From Ancylobacter defluvii (GTDB taxonomy: Bacteria > Pseudomonadota > Alphaproteobacteria > Rhizobiales > Xanthobacteraceae), in contig NZ_JAHBGD010000024.1 of assembly GCF_018390605.1 (NCBI RefSeq), positions 682,001 through 746,000 of the forward strand: a stretch of 64,000 nt of DNA. Direction: 5' to 3'. The translations under genes were made by a program, and so were the position numbers. Shown here in pieces: positions 28,416 through 38,114 of the stretch. The notes under the pieces are model-generated. The model was not told where the DNA came from, ran no database searches, and saw nothing but the letters and a program-made list of their open reading frames with translations. The stretch's first letter is position 1, and the number at the start of each line of letters is the position of its first letter.

Positions 28416-30149
28416 TCAGAGCGGCGGGTGCGGGATCGAGGACAGCAGTTCGCGGGTATATTCCGCCTTCGGGGCGGCCATGACTGCCTCGGTCGCGCCC
28501 TCCTCGACGATGCGGCCCGAGCGCATCACGATCACCCGATCGCAGAGCATCCGCACCACCTCCAGATCATGGCTGACGAAGATGTAGCTCATGCCGAGCC
28601 GCTGCTTCAGCTCCTGCAGCAGGTTCAGCACCACCGCCTGCACCGAGACATCGAGCGCCGCCGTCGGCTCGTCTAGGATGACCAGCTCCGGGTCGGGCGC
28701 GATGGCGCGGGCGATGCCGACGCGCGCCTTCTGTCCGCCGGACAGCTGGTGCGGGAAACGGTCGAGCAGATTCACCGGCAGACCGACCAGCCGGGCGAGA
28801 TCCTCGACCTTTGCTCGCAGCGCGGCGCCGGCCAGACCGGAGCCCATGCGCAGCAGCGGATCGGCGATGGCGCGGGCGGCGGTGTAGCGCGGGTTGAGGC
28901 TATCGGTCGGGTCCTGGAACACCAGCTGGATGCGCGAGCGCCATGGCGAGCCGGCGAAGCGCTTGGCCGGAATGGCGGAAAGCTCCTCGCCCTTGAACTC
29001 GATGCGTCCGGAGGTCGGATCGAGCAGGCGCATCAGCATCATCGAGGTGGTGGACTTGCCGCAGCCGGATTCGCCCACCAGTCCGAGGCTTTCGCCACGC
29101 GCCACCGAGAAGCTGATGCCGTCCACGGCGCGAAACGGATCGGCCACAGCGCCCTTGATGCCGAACAGGCCGGCAAGACCGCCGGTCGGCGCCTGGCGGG
29201 GATATTCCTTCACCAGATTCTCGACGACGAGCAGCGGTTCGCCGGCCCCCTTCACCGGCGCGGTGGGCGCGGCAGCGGCCGGCGCCGCATCCTCCGGCAG
29301 CAGGTCGCGCAGGCTGACGCCCTTGCGCGGTGTCGCCCGCATCAGCTTGCGGGTGTAGGGGTGCTGCGGCGCGCGGAAGATCGCCTCGGCATTGGCGGTT
29401 TCCACCACCTTGCCCTTTTCCATCACCATAACCCGGTCGCAATAGGCGGCGGCCAGGCCGAGATCATGGGTGATGAGGATGGTGGACATGTTGCGCTCGC
29501 GGGTGAGCTCGACCACCAGGTCCATCACCGCCTTCTGCGTGGTGACGTCGAGGCCGGTGGTCGGCTCGTCGGCGATCAGCAATTGCGGCCGGCAGGCCAG
29601 TGCCAGCGCGATGACGATGCGCTGGCACATGCCGCCGGACAGTTCGAACGGATAAGCGTGGTAGCGCTCCTCCGGCCGGGCGATGCGCACCGCCTTCAGC
29701 ACCTCGATGGCCTTTTCCTTCGCATCGCTCGGCTGCGCCTGCACATGCTCGATCAGCACGTCCTCGATCTGCTTGCCGACCTTGCGGATCGGATTCAGCG
29801 CCGCGCGCGGGTTCTGGAAGATCATCGACATTTCCCGTCCGCGCAGGGCGCGCACGTCGCTTTCCGAGGCTTTGCCGATGTCGATGCCGGCGAAGCCGAT
29901 CGATCCTTCGGCGATGCGGCCGGCACGGTCGAGGATGCGCATCACCGCGTAGGAAGTGACCGACTTGCCCGAGCCGGACTCGCCGACAATGCCCAGCGTC
30001 TCGCCCTTGGCGAGGGTAAGGTCGACTTTCTCCACCGCCCGCACTGTGCCCCGCCGCGTGGCGAATTCCACGGTGAGGTCCCGCACATCGAGGAGAGGCG
30101 GCTGCATATGGTTGGCACCCGCGTGGTCGGCTGTCGTGTGCATGTTCAT
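28416..30149 (-). CDS. Dipeptide/oligopeptide-type ABC transporter, fused double ATPase
   Basis: 577 residues with two complete ABC domains in one chain (DppD and DppF fused, as in GsiA). Walker A motifs are GESGSGKSV and GESGCGKST; signatures are LSGGMCQRIVIALAL and LSGGQKARVGIARAI. Each half ends with the oligopeptide-type C-terminal extension. The frame is open further upstream, but ATG 30149 starts 11 bases after the permease stop and fits the family. It is the last gene of the operon. Confidence 0.93.
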   Translation of the reverse strand: MNMHTTADHAGANHMQPPLLDVRDLTVEFATRRGTVRAVEKVDLTLAKGETLGIVGESGSGKSVTSYAVMRILDRAGRIAEGSIGFAGIDIGKASESDVRALRGREMSMIFQNPRAALNPIRKVGKQIEDVLIEHVQAQPSDAKEKAIEVLKAVRIARPEERYHAYPFELSGGMCQRIVIALALACRPQLLIADEPTTGLDVTTQKAVMDLVVELTRERNMSTILITHDLGLAAAYCDRVMVMEKGKVVETANAEAIFRAPQHPYTRKLMRATPRKGVSLRDLLPEDAAPAAAAPTAPVKGAGEPLLVVENLVKEYPRQAPTGGLAGLFGIKGAVADPFRAVDGISFSVARGESLGLVGESGCGKSTTSMMLMRLLDPTSGRIEFKGEELSAIPAKRFAGSPWRSRIQLVFQDPTDSLNPRYTAARAIADPLLRMGSGLAGAALRAKVEDLARLVGLPVNLLDRFPHQLSGGQKARVGIARAIAPDPELVILDEPTAALDVSVQAVVLNLLQELKQRLGMSYIFVSHDLEVVRMLCDRVIVMRSGRIVEEGATEAVMAAPKAEYTRELLSSIPHPPL

Positions 30150-30160
30150 GGCCGGATTCC

Positions 30161-31036
30161 TCAGGTGCGCCGCTGCGGATCGACGAGATCGCGCAGGCCG
30201 TCGCCAAGCAGGTTGAAGCAGAACACCGCCAGCATCAGCGTCACGCCGGGGAAGAAGGCGATCCACCATTCGCCGGAGATGATGAAGGAGGCCCCCTCCG
30301 CCACCATGATCCCCCATTCCGGGGTCGGCGGCCGCACGCCGAGGCCGATGAAGGACAGCCCCGCCGCATTCAGGATGGCGTAGCCCATGGTGAGCGACAC
30401 CTGCACCATCATGATCGGCAATATGTTCGGCGCGATATGACCGAGCAGGATGCGCATCTCCGAATTGCCGGAGAGCCGGGCCGCCTGTACGAAGCCGGCC
30501 TCGCGGCGGATATTGGCCTCGGCGCGGGCGACGCGGACATAGAGCGGGAAATTGATGATGGCGGTGGCGATGACAATATTGGTCACCGTGTTGCCCAGCG
30601 CCGCGACGATGCCCATGGCCAGCACGAACAGCGGGAAGGCCATGATGGTATCGGACACCCGCCCGACGATGCGGTCGGTCCAGCCACCGAAATAGCCGGA
30701 GGCGATGCCGGCGAAGCCGCCCGCCACAAAGACCAACGCCACCGACGCGACGGCGATGATCATGTCGAGCCGCGCCGCCACCACCACGCGCGAGAAGATA
30801 TCGCGCCCCAGCTGGTCGGTGCCGAACCAGTGGGCGGCGCTAGGCGGCTGCAGCGCCGCGGCAGTGTCGCTCGCCAGCGGATCGACCGGCACCACATAGG
30901 GCCCGATCAGCGCGGCGAGCGCAAACAGCGCGAACAGGCCGAAGGCAATGCCGGTAACCGGGTTCTCCGCCACGATATGTCGGGCATGGGAGAAGAGGCT
31001 GTCCTTCGGCGCGGTCTCGGTGACGGCGAGGCTCAT
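30161..31036 (-). CDS. Dipeptide-type ABC transporter permease (DppC-like)
   Basis: 291 residues with an N-terminal cytoplasmic stretch, then six membrane helices. Family segments include PPSAAHWFGTDQLGRDIFSRVV and the coupling loop VQAARLSGNSEMRILLGHIAPN. It forms the channel with the DppB-like subunit encoded ten bases upstream. Confidence 0.92.
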   Translation of the reverse strand: MSLAVTETAPKDSLFSHARHIVAENPVTGIAFGLFALFALAALIGPYVVPVDPLASDTAAALQPPSAAHWFGTDQLGRDIFSRVVVAARLDMIIAVASVALVFVAGGFAGIASGYFGGWTDRIVGRVSDTIMAFPLFVLAMGIVAALGNTVTNIVIATAIINFPLYVRVARAEANIRREAGFVQAARLSGNSEMRILLGHIAPNILPIMMVQVSLTMGYAILNAAGLSFIGLGVRPPTPEWGIMVAEGASFIISGEWWIAFFPGVTLMLAVFCFNLLGDGLRDLVDPQRRT

Positions 31037-31046
31037 GGCTTCCTCC

Positions 31047-32060
31047 TCAGGCTTCGAGGCGTACGCGCGGGTCGACCAATCCGTAGAGGATGTCGATCGC
31101 GAGGTTCAGCAGCACGTAGAGAATGGCCATGGCGAGCACGAAGCCCTGCACCGGCGCGTAGTCGGAGGTGATCAGCGCCTCGATGGCGTAGGAGCCGATG
31201 CCCGGCCAGGCGAACACCTTCTCCACCAGCACATTGGCGCCGAGCAGAAAGGAGAACACCATGCCGAGCGTGGTGATCACCGGCAGCAGCGCGTTGCGGA
31301 AGGCATAGCCCATCACGACCTTGGATGGCTTCAGCCCGCTGGCCCGCGCCGTGCGCACGAAATCGGAGGCCAGCACGGCGAGCATTGAGGCGCGGGTCAT
31401 GCGGGCGATCGGCGCCAGCGAGAAGATGGCGAGCGTCACCGCCGGCAGCCAGATCTGCGACCAGGCGGCGCGAAACACCTCGATATCGCCGGCAAGCAGG
31501 CTGTCGATCAAATATAAGCCGGTCACGGTATCGGGCGCGGAGTAGATGAAGTCGAGCCGCCCCATCGGCGCGGGCGCCCAGCCGAGCTTGTAGTAGAACA
31601 CATAGACCAGCAGCAGCCCGGTGAAGAACACTGGCAACGACACGCCGGCGGTGGCGACGATGCGGCACAGATGATCGATCCACGACCCCTGCTTCACCGC
31701 CGCCAGAATGCCGAGCGGCACTGACACCAGCACCGAGATCAGCAGGCCGAGCAGCGTGAGTTCCGCCGACGCCGGCAGGCGGGCGGTGATATCCTCGAAC
31801 ACCGGCTGGCCGGTGGTGAGCGACATGCCGAGATTGCCGGTGGCCAGATCCTTCACATAGGCGAGGAACTGCACCGGCAGCGGCTGATCGAGGCCGAGCG
31901 TCGCCTTGATCTCGGCGATGGCCTGCGGGGTGGCCGCGGGACCTGCGAAATAGGCGGCGGTGTCGCCGGGCAGCACCCGCGTCAGCAGGAAGGTGACGAT
32001 GATGACGCCGATGATACTCGGTATGGCGGTGCCGAGACGACGGACGATCTGCTTGAGCAC
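31047..32060 (-). CDS. Dipeptide-type ABC transporter permease (DppB-like)
   Basis: 337 residues, six membrane helices, with the family N-terminus LKQIVRRLGTAIPSIIGVIIVTFLLTRVLPGD and the C-terminal VEKVFAWPGIGSYAIEAL. The start is taken as the GTG at 32060: a GGAGG lies five bases before it, and this gives the usual Leu-Lys-Gln N-terminus. The ATG at 32072 (four codons earlier) overlaps that ribosome site and is less likely. The longer open frame upstream passes through a repeat. Confidence 0.9.
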   Translation of the reverse strand: MLKQIVRRLGTAIPSIIGVIIVTFLLTRVLPGDTAAYFAGPAATPQAIAEIKATLGLDQPLPVQFLAYVKDLATGNLGMSLTTGQPVFEDITARLPASAELTLLGLLISVLVSVPLGILAAVKQGSWIDHLCRIVATAGVSLPVFFTGLLLVYVFYYKLGWAPAPMGRLDFIYSAPDTVTGLYLIDSLLAGDIEVFRAAWSQIWLPAVTLAIFSLAPIARMTRASMLAVLASDFVRTARASGLKPSKVVMGYAFRNALLPVITTLGMVFSFLLGANVLVEKVFAWPGIGSYAIEALITSDYAPVQGFVLAMAILYVLLNLAIDILYGLVDPRVRLEA

Positions 32061-32160
32061 GCGCACCTCCATGAGACGGACCAGACGGATAGGCAACACG
32101 AAGGCACGGAAGGTCGCGTTGAAGGACGAAAAAGCGCAAAGCTCGATGCAGGAGCGACGC

Positions 32161-32273
32161 GCTCCCTCTCCCCGATGGGGAGAGGGCTGGGGTGAGGGGT
32201 CGTCGACGCTTACCGATGCCGCCTCCCTCACCGACCTGCCACACGGGCCACCTCTCCCCAATGGGGAGAGGGA
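32161..32273. repeat. Dispersed palindromic repeat, family A, copy 4
   Basis: CTCTCCCCGATGGGGAGAG and CTCTCCCCAATGGGGAGAG hairpins flank a middle part with CTCACCGACCTGCCACACGGGCCACC. It occupies most of the 310-base gap between the binding-protein gene and dppB-like gene, inside the operon. The rest of that gap shows a short inverted pair TTCCAAGTC (near 32286) / GACTTGGAA (near 32322) and nothing else. Confidence 0.85.
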
Positions 32274-32370
32274 AGTTAAGGGGCCGGTTCCAAGTCTGAG
32301 TGCCGCACTTTGGTCACGACGGACTTGGAATGCACCGGACTGAGCATGAACCAGTCCTCCGCCCCGGCCC

Positions 32371-33999
32371 TCACGCCTTGCGCAGCGTGCGGTAGTCGAG
32401 TTGGCGATGGAACCAGTACTGATAGCCGGCAATCGACTTCTGCATGGCCACGCTGAGATAGGGCTGGAACAGCGGCACGCGCGGCATGTCGGCAAAAGCA
32501 AGGTCGATGAAGCCGGTGACGTCCTTGTCGTAGACCGGCCAGTCGGATACTGCCGCGGCGGTGCGGGCGCCGTCGATCAGCTTGTCCATCTCGGCGCTCT
32601 TGTAGCCCATGGTGTTGAACACCGCGTTCTGGCCGTGATAGGCCCAGAAGAAGAAGTATTCCGGATAATCCAGCCAGCCGGAGAAGAAGTTGGCGATCAG
32701 CGGCATCTCCTTCTTGGTGATCTCGCCGCGCCAGTTGGCGCCCGGTATCTTGTTCAGCGTCACCTTGATGCCGATCTGGCCGAGGCTCTCCTGCACCAGC
32801 GTGCAGAGCGGCTCGTTCACCACCGCCGCGCCGAGATCGAAGGACAGCGTGGTCTCGAAGCCTTCCGGATAGCCGGCCTTGGCCAGCAGTTCCTTGGCCT
32901 TGGCGATGTCGGTGTTGTAGCCATGCGCCTGCGGCCAGACCGGCTCGCTCACCTTGTTCGACGCTGCGCCAAACAGCGGCTTGCCGAGGCCGAACATCAC
33001 CGCGTCCATGATCTTCTGGTAGGGGATGGCATAGGCTACCGCCTGCCGCACCTCCAGCTTGTCGAAGGGCGGCTTGGTGACGTTCATGCCGATATACTGC
33101 ACGCCGTTGCTGACCGGGTTCGACACCACCTTGACCTTGCCGGCCTTGTCGAGCTCGACGAAGTCCTTGGCCGGCAAATCGAAGGAGATGTCGGCGTCGC
33201 CGCGCTCGATCAGCGCCCGGCGGTTGCCAGCGGACGGCACCATGCGCCACACCACCCGCTTGATCGACGGCATGGGACCGCAAGCCCAGCTGTCGTTGCG
33301 CTCGAAGATCACCTCGGTGCCGGACGTCCACTTCGCCACCTTGTAGGCACCGCCGCCGGCGGTGTTCTGCTTGGTGAACTCCATGCCCCATTTGTCCTGT
33401 TCGGTGGCCTTGGATTGCACCAGCTTGGAATTGAACACTGAGGGCACGATCACCGCGAGGTCCGGCATGGTCAGCCGGTCCGGGCGCAGGAAGTCGACGC
33501 GGAAGGTGTGGTCGTCCACCACCACGAACTGCTCCGGTTTCTCCAGCGAGCCGGCCTTCATCTGGAAGGTCGGGAAGCCGCCGACCGACACCGAACGGTC
33601 GAACGACCATTTCACGTCCTGCGCCGTCACCGGCGAACCGTCATGGAAGGTGGCGTTCTTGCGCAGCTTGAAAGTGGCGGAATTGGCGGAGACGTCCCAG
33701 CTTTCGGCGAGTTCGGGCACCAGCTTGCTCTGGTCGTAGCTCACCGAACCGTCGGGCAGCGTCTTGGTGCCATAGCTCATCAGCCGGTCGTAGCAGTTCC
33801 AAGCCACCTCATAGCCGGGACGGTTGGTGCCGACGCCATGGATGTCGAGATTGTTCGGGCCGGCCTCGCTGACCAGCAGCAATGTTTCGGCCCGTGCCGA
33901 CTGGGCACTCGCCGACGACCACACCGCCGGCGCCGCGACGCCGGTAGCGGCCACCGAGGAGAGGACGGATGCGGATTTCAGGAATTCGCGACGGTTCAT
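32371..33999 (-). CDS. Dipeptide-type ABC transporter periplasmic binding protein
   Basis: 542 residues, SBP family 5. An N-terminal twin-arginine-like signal (MNRREFLKSASVLSS, cleavage near ASAQS) is followed by the family core with LVPELAESWDVSANSATFKLRKNATFHDGSPVTAQDVKWSFDR-type segments. It is the first gene of the operon and is divergent from a GntR regulator. With an ornithine cyclodeaminase gene close by, an amino acid derivative or opine-like ligand is possible, by inference only. Confidence 0.9.
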   Translation of the reverse strand: MNRREFLKSASVLSSVAATGVAAPAVWSSASAQSARAETLLLVSEAGPNNLDIHGVGTNRPGYEVAWNCYDRLMSYGTKTLPDGSVSYDQSKLVPELAESWDVSANSATFKLRKNATFHDGSPVTAQDVKWSFDRSVSVGGFPTFQMKAGSLEKPEQFVVVDDHTFRVDFLRPDRLTMPDLAVIVPSVFNSKLVQSKATEQDKWGMEFTKQNTAGGGAYKVAKWTSGTEVIFERNDSWACGPMPSIKRVVWRMVPSAGNRRALIERGDADISFDLPAKDFVELDKAGKVKVVSNPVSNGVQYIGMNVTKPPFDKLEVRQAVAYAIPYQKIMDAVMFGLGKPLFGAASNKVSEPVWPQAHGYNTDIAKAKELLAKAGYPEGFETTLSFDLGAAVVNEPLCTLVQESLGQIGIKVTLNKIPGANWRGEITKKEMPLIANFFSGWLDYPEYFFFWAYHGQNAVFNTMGYKSAEMDKLIDGARTAAAVSDWPVYDKDVTGFIDLAFADMPRVPLFQPYLSVAMQKSIAGYQYWFHRQLDYRTLRKA

Positions 34000-34087
34000 A
34001 AGGCGAAGCTCCGAGGATGGCGCCGGGCGCGGGCAACGACAAGCCGGCGGCGGGAACGGACAATGGCTGCTGGGCTCTCGGGAAAAT

Positions 34088-34122
34088 ATTGTGCATGCAA
34101 TTTTGAGATCTTGCGTGCTCAA
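34088..34122. promoter_or_regulatory. Paired inverted repeats between the binding-protein gene and gntR
   Basis: In the 226-base divergent gap lie ATTGTGCATGCAAT (34088-34101), symmetrical around TGCATGCA, and directly beside it TTGAG-N10-CTCAA (34103-34122). The TTGT..GCAA pattern suits an FCD-type GntR protein, so these are the likely operators controlling both directions. Confidence 0.6.
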
Positions 34123-34225
34123 ATTGCTGTCACGCGCGCTGAAATTCTGTGCTGTATGCGAAATACGATTCATGCGATGACATCGGGAGATAGGTGAGCA
34201 ACCCTTTCGAGCAGGCGCATTCCGC

Positions 34226-34897
34226 ATGGCCGATGAACGGCAGACGCGCACCGAAAAGCTGGCCGGCGAGATTGCCGACGCGATCATCGACGGCTCGCTG
34301 GAGCCCGGCACCCGCCTCGACGAGCACATGCTCGCCGCCCGCTACGGCACCTCGCGCACGCCAGTCCGCGAGGCACTGCGCAAGCTGGCCACCACCGGGC
34401 TGATCGAGCTGCGCCCGCGCCGCGGCGCCATCGTCACCGAAGTCACCTCGCAGCAGCTGGAGACGCTGTTCGTCGCAATGGGCGAGCTGGAGGCGACCTG
34501 CGCCCGCCTCTCGGCGCTGAGCATGACGCCGATCGAGCGACGGCGGCTCGGCGCGCTCTATGACGGCATGGCCGACATGGTGGCCCGCGATGATGTCGAG
34601 GCCTATGCCGCCGCCAATACCCACTTCCACACGCTGTTCTATGCCGGCTCGCACAATCCGGTGCTGGCGGACATGACCGCCACGCTGCGGCGGCGGCTGG
34701 CGCCGTTCCGCCACGCCCAGTTCCGCGCGCCCGGCCGGCTGGCGCTCTCCCATTCCGAGCATGGGGCGGTGCTGCGGGCGGTGCTGGCCGGCGATGCCGC
34801 GAGCGCCCATGCCGCCATGCTGCACCATGTGAGCCTGGTGGAAGACGCCTTCGAGCAACTCGCCGCGCCGTCCTCCTCCAGACGCCGGGCCAACTGA
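34226..34897 (+). CDS. GntR-family regulator (FCD type)
   Basis: 223 residues. The winged helix (about 5-70: GTRLDEHMLAARYGTSRTPVREALRKLATTGLI) precedes an FCD ligand-binding domain with the conserved N-x3-H pattern in NTHFHTLFYAGSHNPVLADM. It is divergent from the dipeptide-type transporter operon and precedes the ornithine cyclodeaminase gene in the same direction, and so probably regulates one or both. Confidence 0.88.
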   Translation: MADERQTRTEKLAGEIADAIIDGSLEPGTRLDEHMLAARYGTSRTPVREALRKLATTGLIELRPRRGAIVTEVTSQQLETLFVAMGELEATCARLSALSMTPIERRRLGALYDGMADMVARDDVEAYAAANTHFHTLFYAGSHNPVLADMTATLRRRLAPFRHAQFRAPGRLALSHSEHGAVLRAVLAGDAASAHAAMLHHVSLVEDAFEQLAAPSSSRRRAN

Positions 34898-35045
34898 CGG
34901 CCGGCGGAGAGTCTCTCAAGCCATCCCCCGAAAAAGCTCTCGATTTCAACAGGCTGGAGCCCCGCCACACCCAAAGGCCCATTCCGCTGGCGCGGAACAT
35001 GCTCTAGTTTCGCGCCCGTTTTGCTATTGTTCAGGAGACCCGCCA

Positions 35046-35978
35046 ATGCGCTTCTATGCTACCGAGGAGATCGAGGCCGCCCTCGACTATCCCCGCCTGG
35101 TAGCGGCGCTGCGCGAGGCCTTCGCCAGCCATGACGAGCCGATGCCGGTGCGTGGCGCCTTCGACGTCGGCACGCCGACCGCGCCCGGCCATCTGCTCAC
35201 CATGCCGGCCTGGAAGCGCGGCGAGGCCATCGGCACCAAGCTGGTCACGGTGTTTCCGAACAATTCCGCCCATGGGCTCGGCGCGGTAGGCTCGCTCTAT
35301 GCCCTGTTCGACGGCATCACCGGCCAGCCGCGCGCGGTGATGGAGGGTGACGCCCTGACCAACCGCCGCACCGCCGCCGCCTCGGCGCTCGCCGCCTCCT
35401 GGCTAGCGCGCCCGGACAGCCACACCCTGCTGCTCGTCGGCACCGGCCATGTCGCGGCACAGCTCGCGCAGGCGCATCGCGCGGTGCGGCCGATCGAACG
35501 GGTGCTGGTGTGGGGACGCCGCGGCGACAAGGCCGAGGCGCTCGCCGCGGCGATCGGCACCAGCGGCGTGGAAGCGCGGGCGGTAAGCGATCTCGCCACC
35601 GCGGTGGGCGAGGCGGACATCGTCAGCTGCGCCACCACCTCGACCGCGCCACTGGTGAAGGGCGCAGATGTGCGGCCAGGCACCCATATCGATCTGGTCG
35701 GCGCCTTCAATCCGGCGATGCGCGAGAGTGACGACGCCTTGGTGCAGCGCGCCGAGGTGTTCGTCGACACCCGTGCCGGGGCGCTGGCCGAGGCGGGCGA
35801 CCTGCTGCAGCCGATGCGGGCCGGCCTGTGGTCGGCCGAGGCGCTCCGGGCCGATCTGCACGACCTCGCGCGCGGCCGGCATCCCGGCCGACGCACGACG
35901 GAAGAGATAACGCTGTTCAAATCGGTAGGCGCGGCGCTGGAGGACCTCGCCGCCGCACGTCTGGTGGTCGGGGACTGA
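35046..35978 (+). CDS. Ornithine cyclodeaminase / mu-crystallin family protein
   Basis: 310 residues. The N-terminal substrate-binding part (RFYATEEIEAALDYPRLVAALREAF, GTKLVTVFPNN) precedes a Rossmann NAD domain (LLVGTGHVAAQLAQAHRAV) and the family stretch DLVGAFNPAMRESDD. Members deaminate ornithine to proline or reduce cyclic imino acids such as delta1-pyrroline-2-carboxylate. The exact substrate is open. An AGGAG ribosome site lies seven bases before the ATG. Its position after gntR and beside a peptide-type importer suggests catabolism of an imported amino acid. Confidence 0.87.
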   Translation: MRFYATEEIEAALDYPRLVAALREAFASHDEPMPVRGAFDVGTPTAPGHLLTMPAWKRGEAIGTKLVTVFPNNSAHGLGAVGSLYALFDGITGQPRAVMEGDALTNRRTAAASALAASWLARPDSHTLLLVGTGHVAAQLAQAHRAVRPIERVLVWGRRGDKAEALAAAIGTSGVEARAVSDLATAVGEADIVSCATTSTAPLVKGADVRPGTHIDLVGAFNPAMRESDDALVQRAEVFVDTRAGALAEAGDLLQPMRAGLWSAEALRADLHDLARGRHPGRRTTEEITLFKSVGAALEDLAAARLVVGD

Positions 35979-35998
35979 TTCGCGTCAGCGACAGCCGT

Positions 35999-36220
35999 TC
36001 AGCGGATGAACTCGATGGTGTCGAGCGCGATCAGCTGGTTGCCCTGGTAGTTGTTGTCATGCAGGCGGCACAGCATGAAACGGTCCGCCACCTCGATCGG
36101 CCCATAGGCGGTGACGGTGTCGCCGCTGCGCAGCTTGATGATCAAAGCATGCTTGCGGTCGTCCTTGGCCACTTCCCTGAGCAGATCGCAGATGCTGCGG
36201 TCCGTGGTGCAGATGTTCAT
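35999..36220 (-). CDS. Small hypothetical protein
   Basis: 73 residues, cytoplasmic by appearance (no signal or membrane segment), mixed charged, with a possible beta-barrel-like end: LIIKLRSGDTVTAYGPIEVADRFMLCRLHD and LIALDTIEFIR. The look recalls small Sm- or SH3-like proteins, but no family is recognised. A GGGAGAG ribosome site precedes the ATG at 36220. It lies downstream of the polyamine-type transporter operon in the same direction, 164 bases after potC, and convergent with the ornithine cyclodeaminase gene. Confidence 0.65.
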   Translation of the reverse strand: MNICTTDRSICDLLREVAKDDRKHALIIKLRSGDTVTAYGPIEVADRFMLCRLHDNNYQGNQLIALDTIEFIR

Positions 36221-36384
36221 GGCGTCTCTCCCATAACGTCCACGCCGCTTCGGCCCGGTGGGTTCCAGCCGCACGACTTATTCTGGACATCAACCCGCCA
36301 CGAACTATCCGGTTCCTTGCCCGCCCCGGCAAGCAGTTTCTGCGCAAGCCTCTGTGAGGTCGAATATTTCCGCAGCGTCAGGAG

Positions 36385-37215
36385 TCAGCCGGCTACCTTG
36401 CGTGCCCGGCGCTTCCGCAATACGGCGATGGCGACAAGCGCCACCACGATGATGCCCATGGAGAACAGCGTCGTCACCGTGCCGAGCGCGTAGAGCACCG
36501 GCGTGGTGACGTTGGTGGTCATGCCGTAGATCTCCAGCGGCAGCGTGTTGAAGGTACCCGCCGTCATCAGCGTGCGGGCGAACTCGTCATAGGAGAGGGT
36601 GAAGCCGAACAGGCCGACGCCGACGAGGCTCGGCAGGATGATCGGCAGCACCACATGCGCGAAGGTCTGCCAAGAGGTGGCGCCGAGGTCGCGCGCCGCT
36701 TCCTCATAGGCCGGGTTGAAGCGATTGAACACCGCGAACATGATCAGGAGGCCGAACGGCAGCGTCCAGGTGAGGTGCGCGCCGAAGGCCGAGGAATACC
36801 AGGCCGGGCTCAGCCCGAACACCTGGAAGGCGAGGCCGATGCCGAGCGAGATCAGGATCGAGGGCACGATCAGGCTGGCGATGGTGAGGTAGAACAGCGG
36901 GCCCGAACCGAGGAAGCGCCGGCGGAAGGCGAGGCCGGCGAGCAGCGACACCACCACCGTCGCCATCATGGTCATCAGCCCGAGGATGAGCGAGCGGGAG
37001 AAGGCACCGCCGAAATCGCCCACCGCCTGCTGCTCGAACAAAAGGTTCTTGAACCAGTGCACCGAGCTGCCGTTCATCGGGAAGGTGAGGCCGCCATTCG
37101 GCCCCTGGAACGACAGGATGAAGATCGTCGTCAGCGGGCCGTAGAGGAACAGCACGAACAGCGCGAAGAAGGCGGTAAGGATGTAGAAGCCGAGGCCCCG
37201 CTTTTCCGAGTTCAT
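36385..37215 (-). CDS. Polyamine-type ABC transporter permease (PotC-like)
   Basis: 276 residues, six membrane helices, with the coupling loop EEAARDLGATSWQTFAHVVLPIILPSLVGV and the family N-terminal YGPLTTIFILSFQGPNGG. It forms the channel with the PotB-like subunit. It starts 20 bases after the potB-like stop and ends the transporter operon. Confidence 0.92.
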   Translation of the reverse strand: MNSEKRGLGFYILTAFFALFVLFLYGPLTTIFILSFQGPNGGLTFPMNGSSVHWFKNLLFEQQAVGDFGGAFSRSLILGLMTMMATVVVSLLAGLAFRRRFLGSGPLFYLTIASLIVPSILISLGIGLAFQVFGLSPAWYSSAFGAHLTWTLPFGLLIMFAVFNRFNPAYEEAARDLGATSWQTFAHVVLPIILPSLVGVGLFGFTLSYDEFARTLMTAGTFNTLPLEIYGMTTNVTTPVLYALGTVTTLFSMGIIVVALVAIAVLRKRRARKVAG

Positions 37216-37235
37216 CGCAGATTGTCTCCCTCGCC

Positions 37236-38087
37236 TCACAGTTCCTTGCGGATATTGACGATGCGCAGGATGCCGCCGACCAGCAGCAGCACGATGATCA
37301 GCAGGATCACCGCATTCGCCGCCGCGGCGGGGTATTGAAGCAGCGCGATCTGGTTGGCCATCATCAGGCCCACCGAGGCCGACTGGCCGCCGGACATGAA
37401 GCGCACGGTGATGAAGTCGCCCATCACCAGCGTCACCACGAAGATCGAGCCGATGGCGATGCCGGGCTTCGCCAGCGGGATGATGACGTTGGTGAGGATC
37501 TGCCAGCCATTGGCCCCGGCGTCGCGCGCGGCCTCGACCAGCGCCCGGTCGATACGCATCAGCGTGTTGAAGATCGGGGTGACCATGAACAGCGTGTAGA
37601 GATGCACCATGGCGAGTACCACCGCGAAATCCGAGAACAGCAGGAATTCCAGCGGCTGGTTGATGACGCCCATGCCCATCAGCGTCTGGTTCAGCAACCC
37701 GTTGCGGCCGAGGAACGGGATCCACGAGATCATGCGGATGATGTTCGAGGTAAGGAACGGAATGGTGCAGACAAGGAACAGCACCATCTGCATGGTCGTC
37801 GAGCGGATATGGAAGGCGAGGTAGTAAGCCACCCAGAAGCCGACGAACAGCGTCACCGCCCACACGATCACCGTGTATTTGAAGGTGTTGATGTAGGTGT
37901 TCCAGGTCACCGGCGAGGTGATCGTCTCCTCGTAGTTTGTGAAGACGAAGGCCGGGAAGATCTGGATGGAATCATAATCCCAGAAGCTCACCATCACGAT
38001 GGTGGCGATGGGCAGCACCAGAAAGGCCGCCAGGATCAGCGTCAGCGGCGTCGCCTGAAGATAGGGCGCGAGGCGTGAGAGCGTCAT
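37236..38087 (-). CDS. Polyamine-type ABC transporter permease (PotB-like)
   Basis: 283 residues, six membrane helices. The family segments VSFWDYDSIQIFPAFVFTNYEE and the coupling loop EAARDAGANGWQILTNVIIPLAKPGI are present. The ATG at 38087 is chosen over a longer open frame that runs into a palindromic repeat. Ligand class (polyamine, or another small cation or amine) follows from the family only. Confidence 0.92.
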   Translation of the reverse strand: MTLSRLAPYLQATPLTLILAAFLVLPIATIVMVSFWDYDSIQIFPAFVFTNYEETITSPVTWNTYINTFKYTVIVWAVTLFVGFWVAYYLAFHIRSTTMQMVLFLVCTIPFLTSNIIRMISWIPFLGRNGLLNQTLMGMGVINQPLEFLLFSDFAVVLAMVHLYTLFMVTPIFNTLMRIDRALVEAARDAGANGWQILTNVIIPLAKPGIAIGSIFVVTLVMGDFITVRFMSGGQSASVGLMMANQIALLQYPAAAANAVILLIIVLLLVGGILRIVNIRKEL

Positions 38088-38114
38088 GCGGGCAATCCGG
38101 TGAGCGGGCGATAA

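Noticed and set aside
26550..30383. Long plus-strand frames opposite the FUSC and dipeptide ATPase genes
   Set aside because: Antisense shadows in GC-rich DNA; the opposite strand carries intact Walker and membrane motifs.
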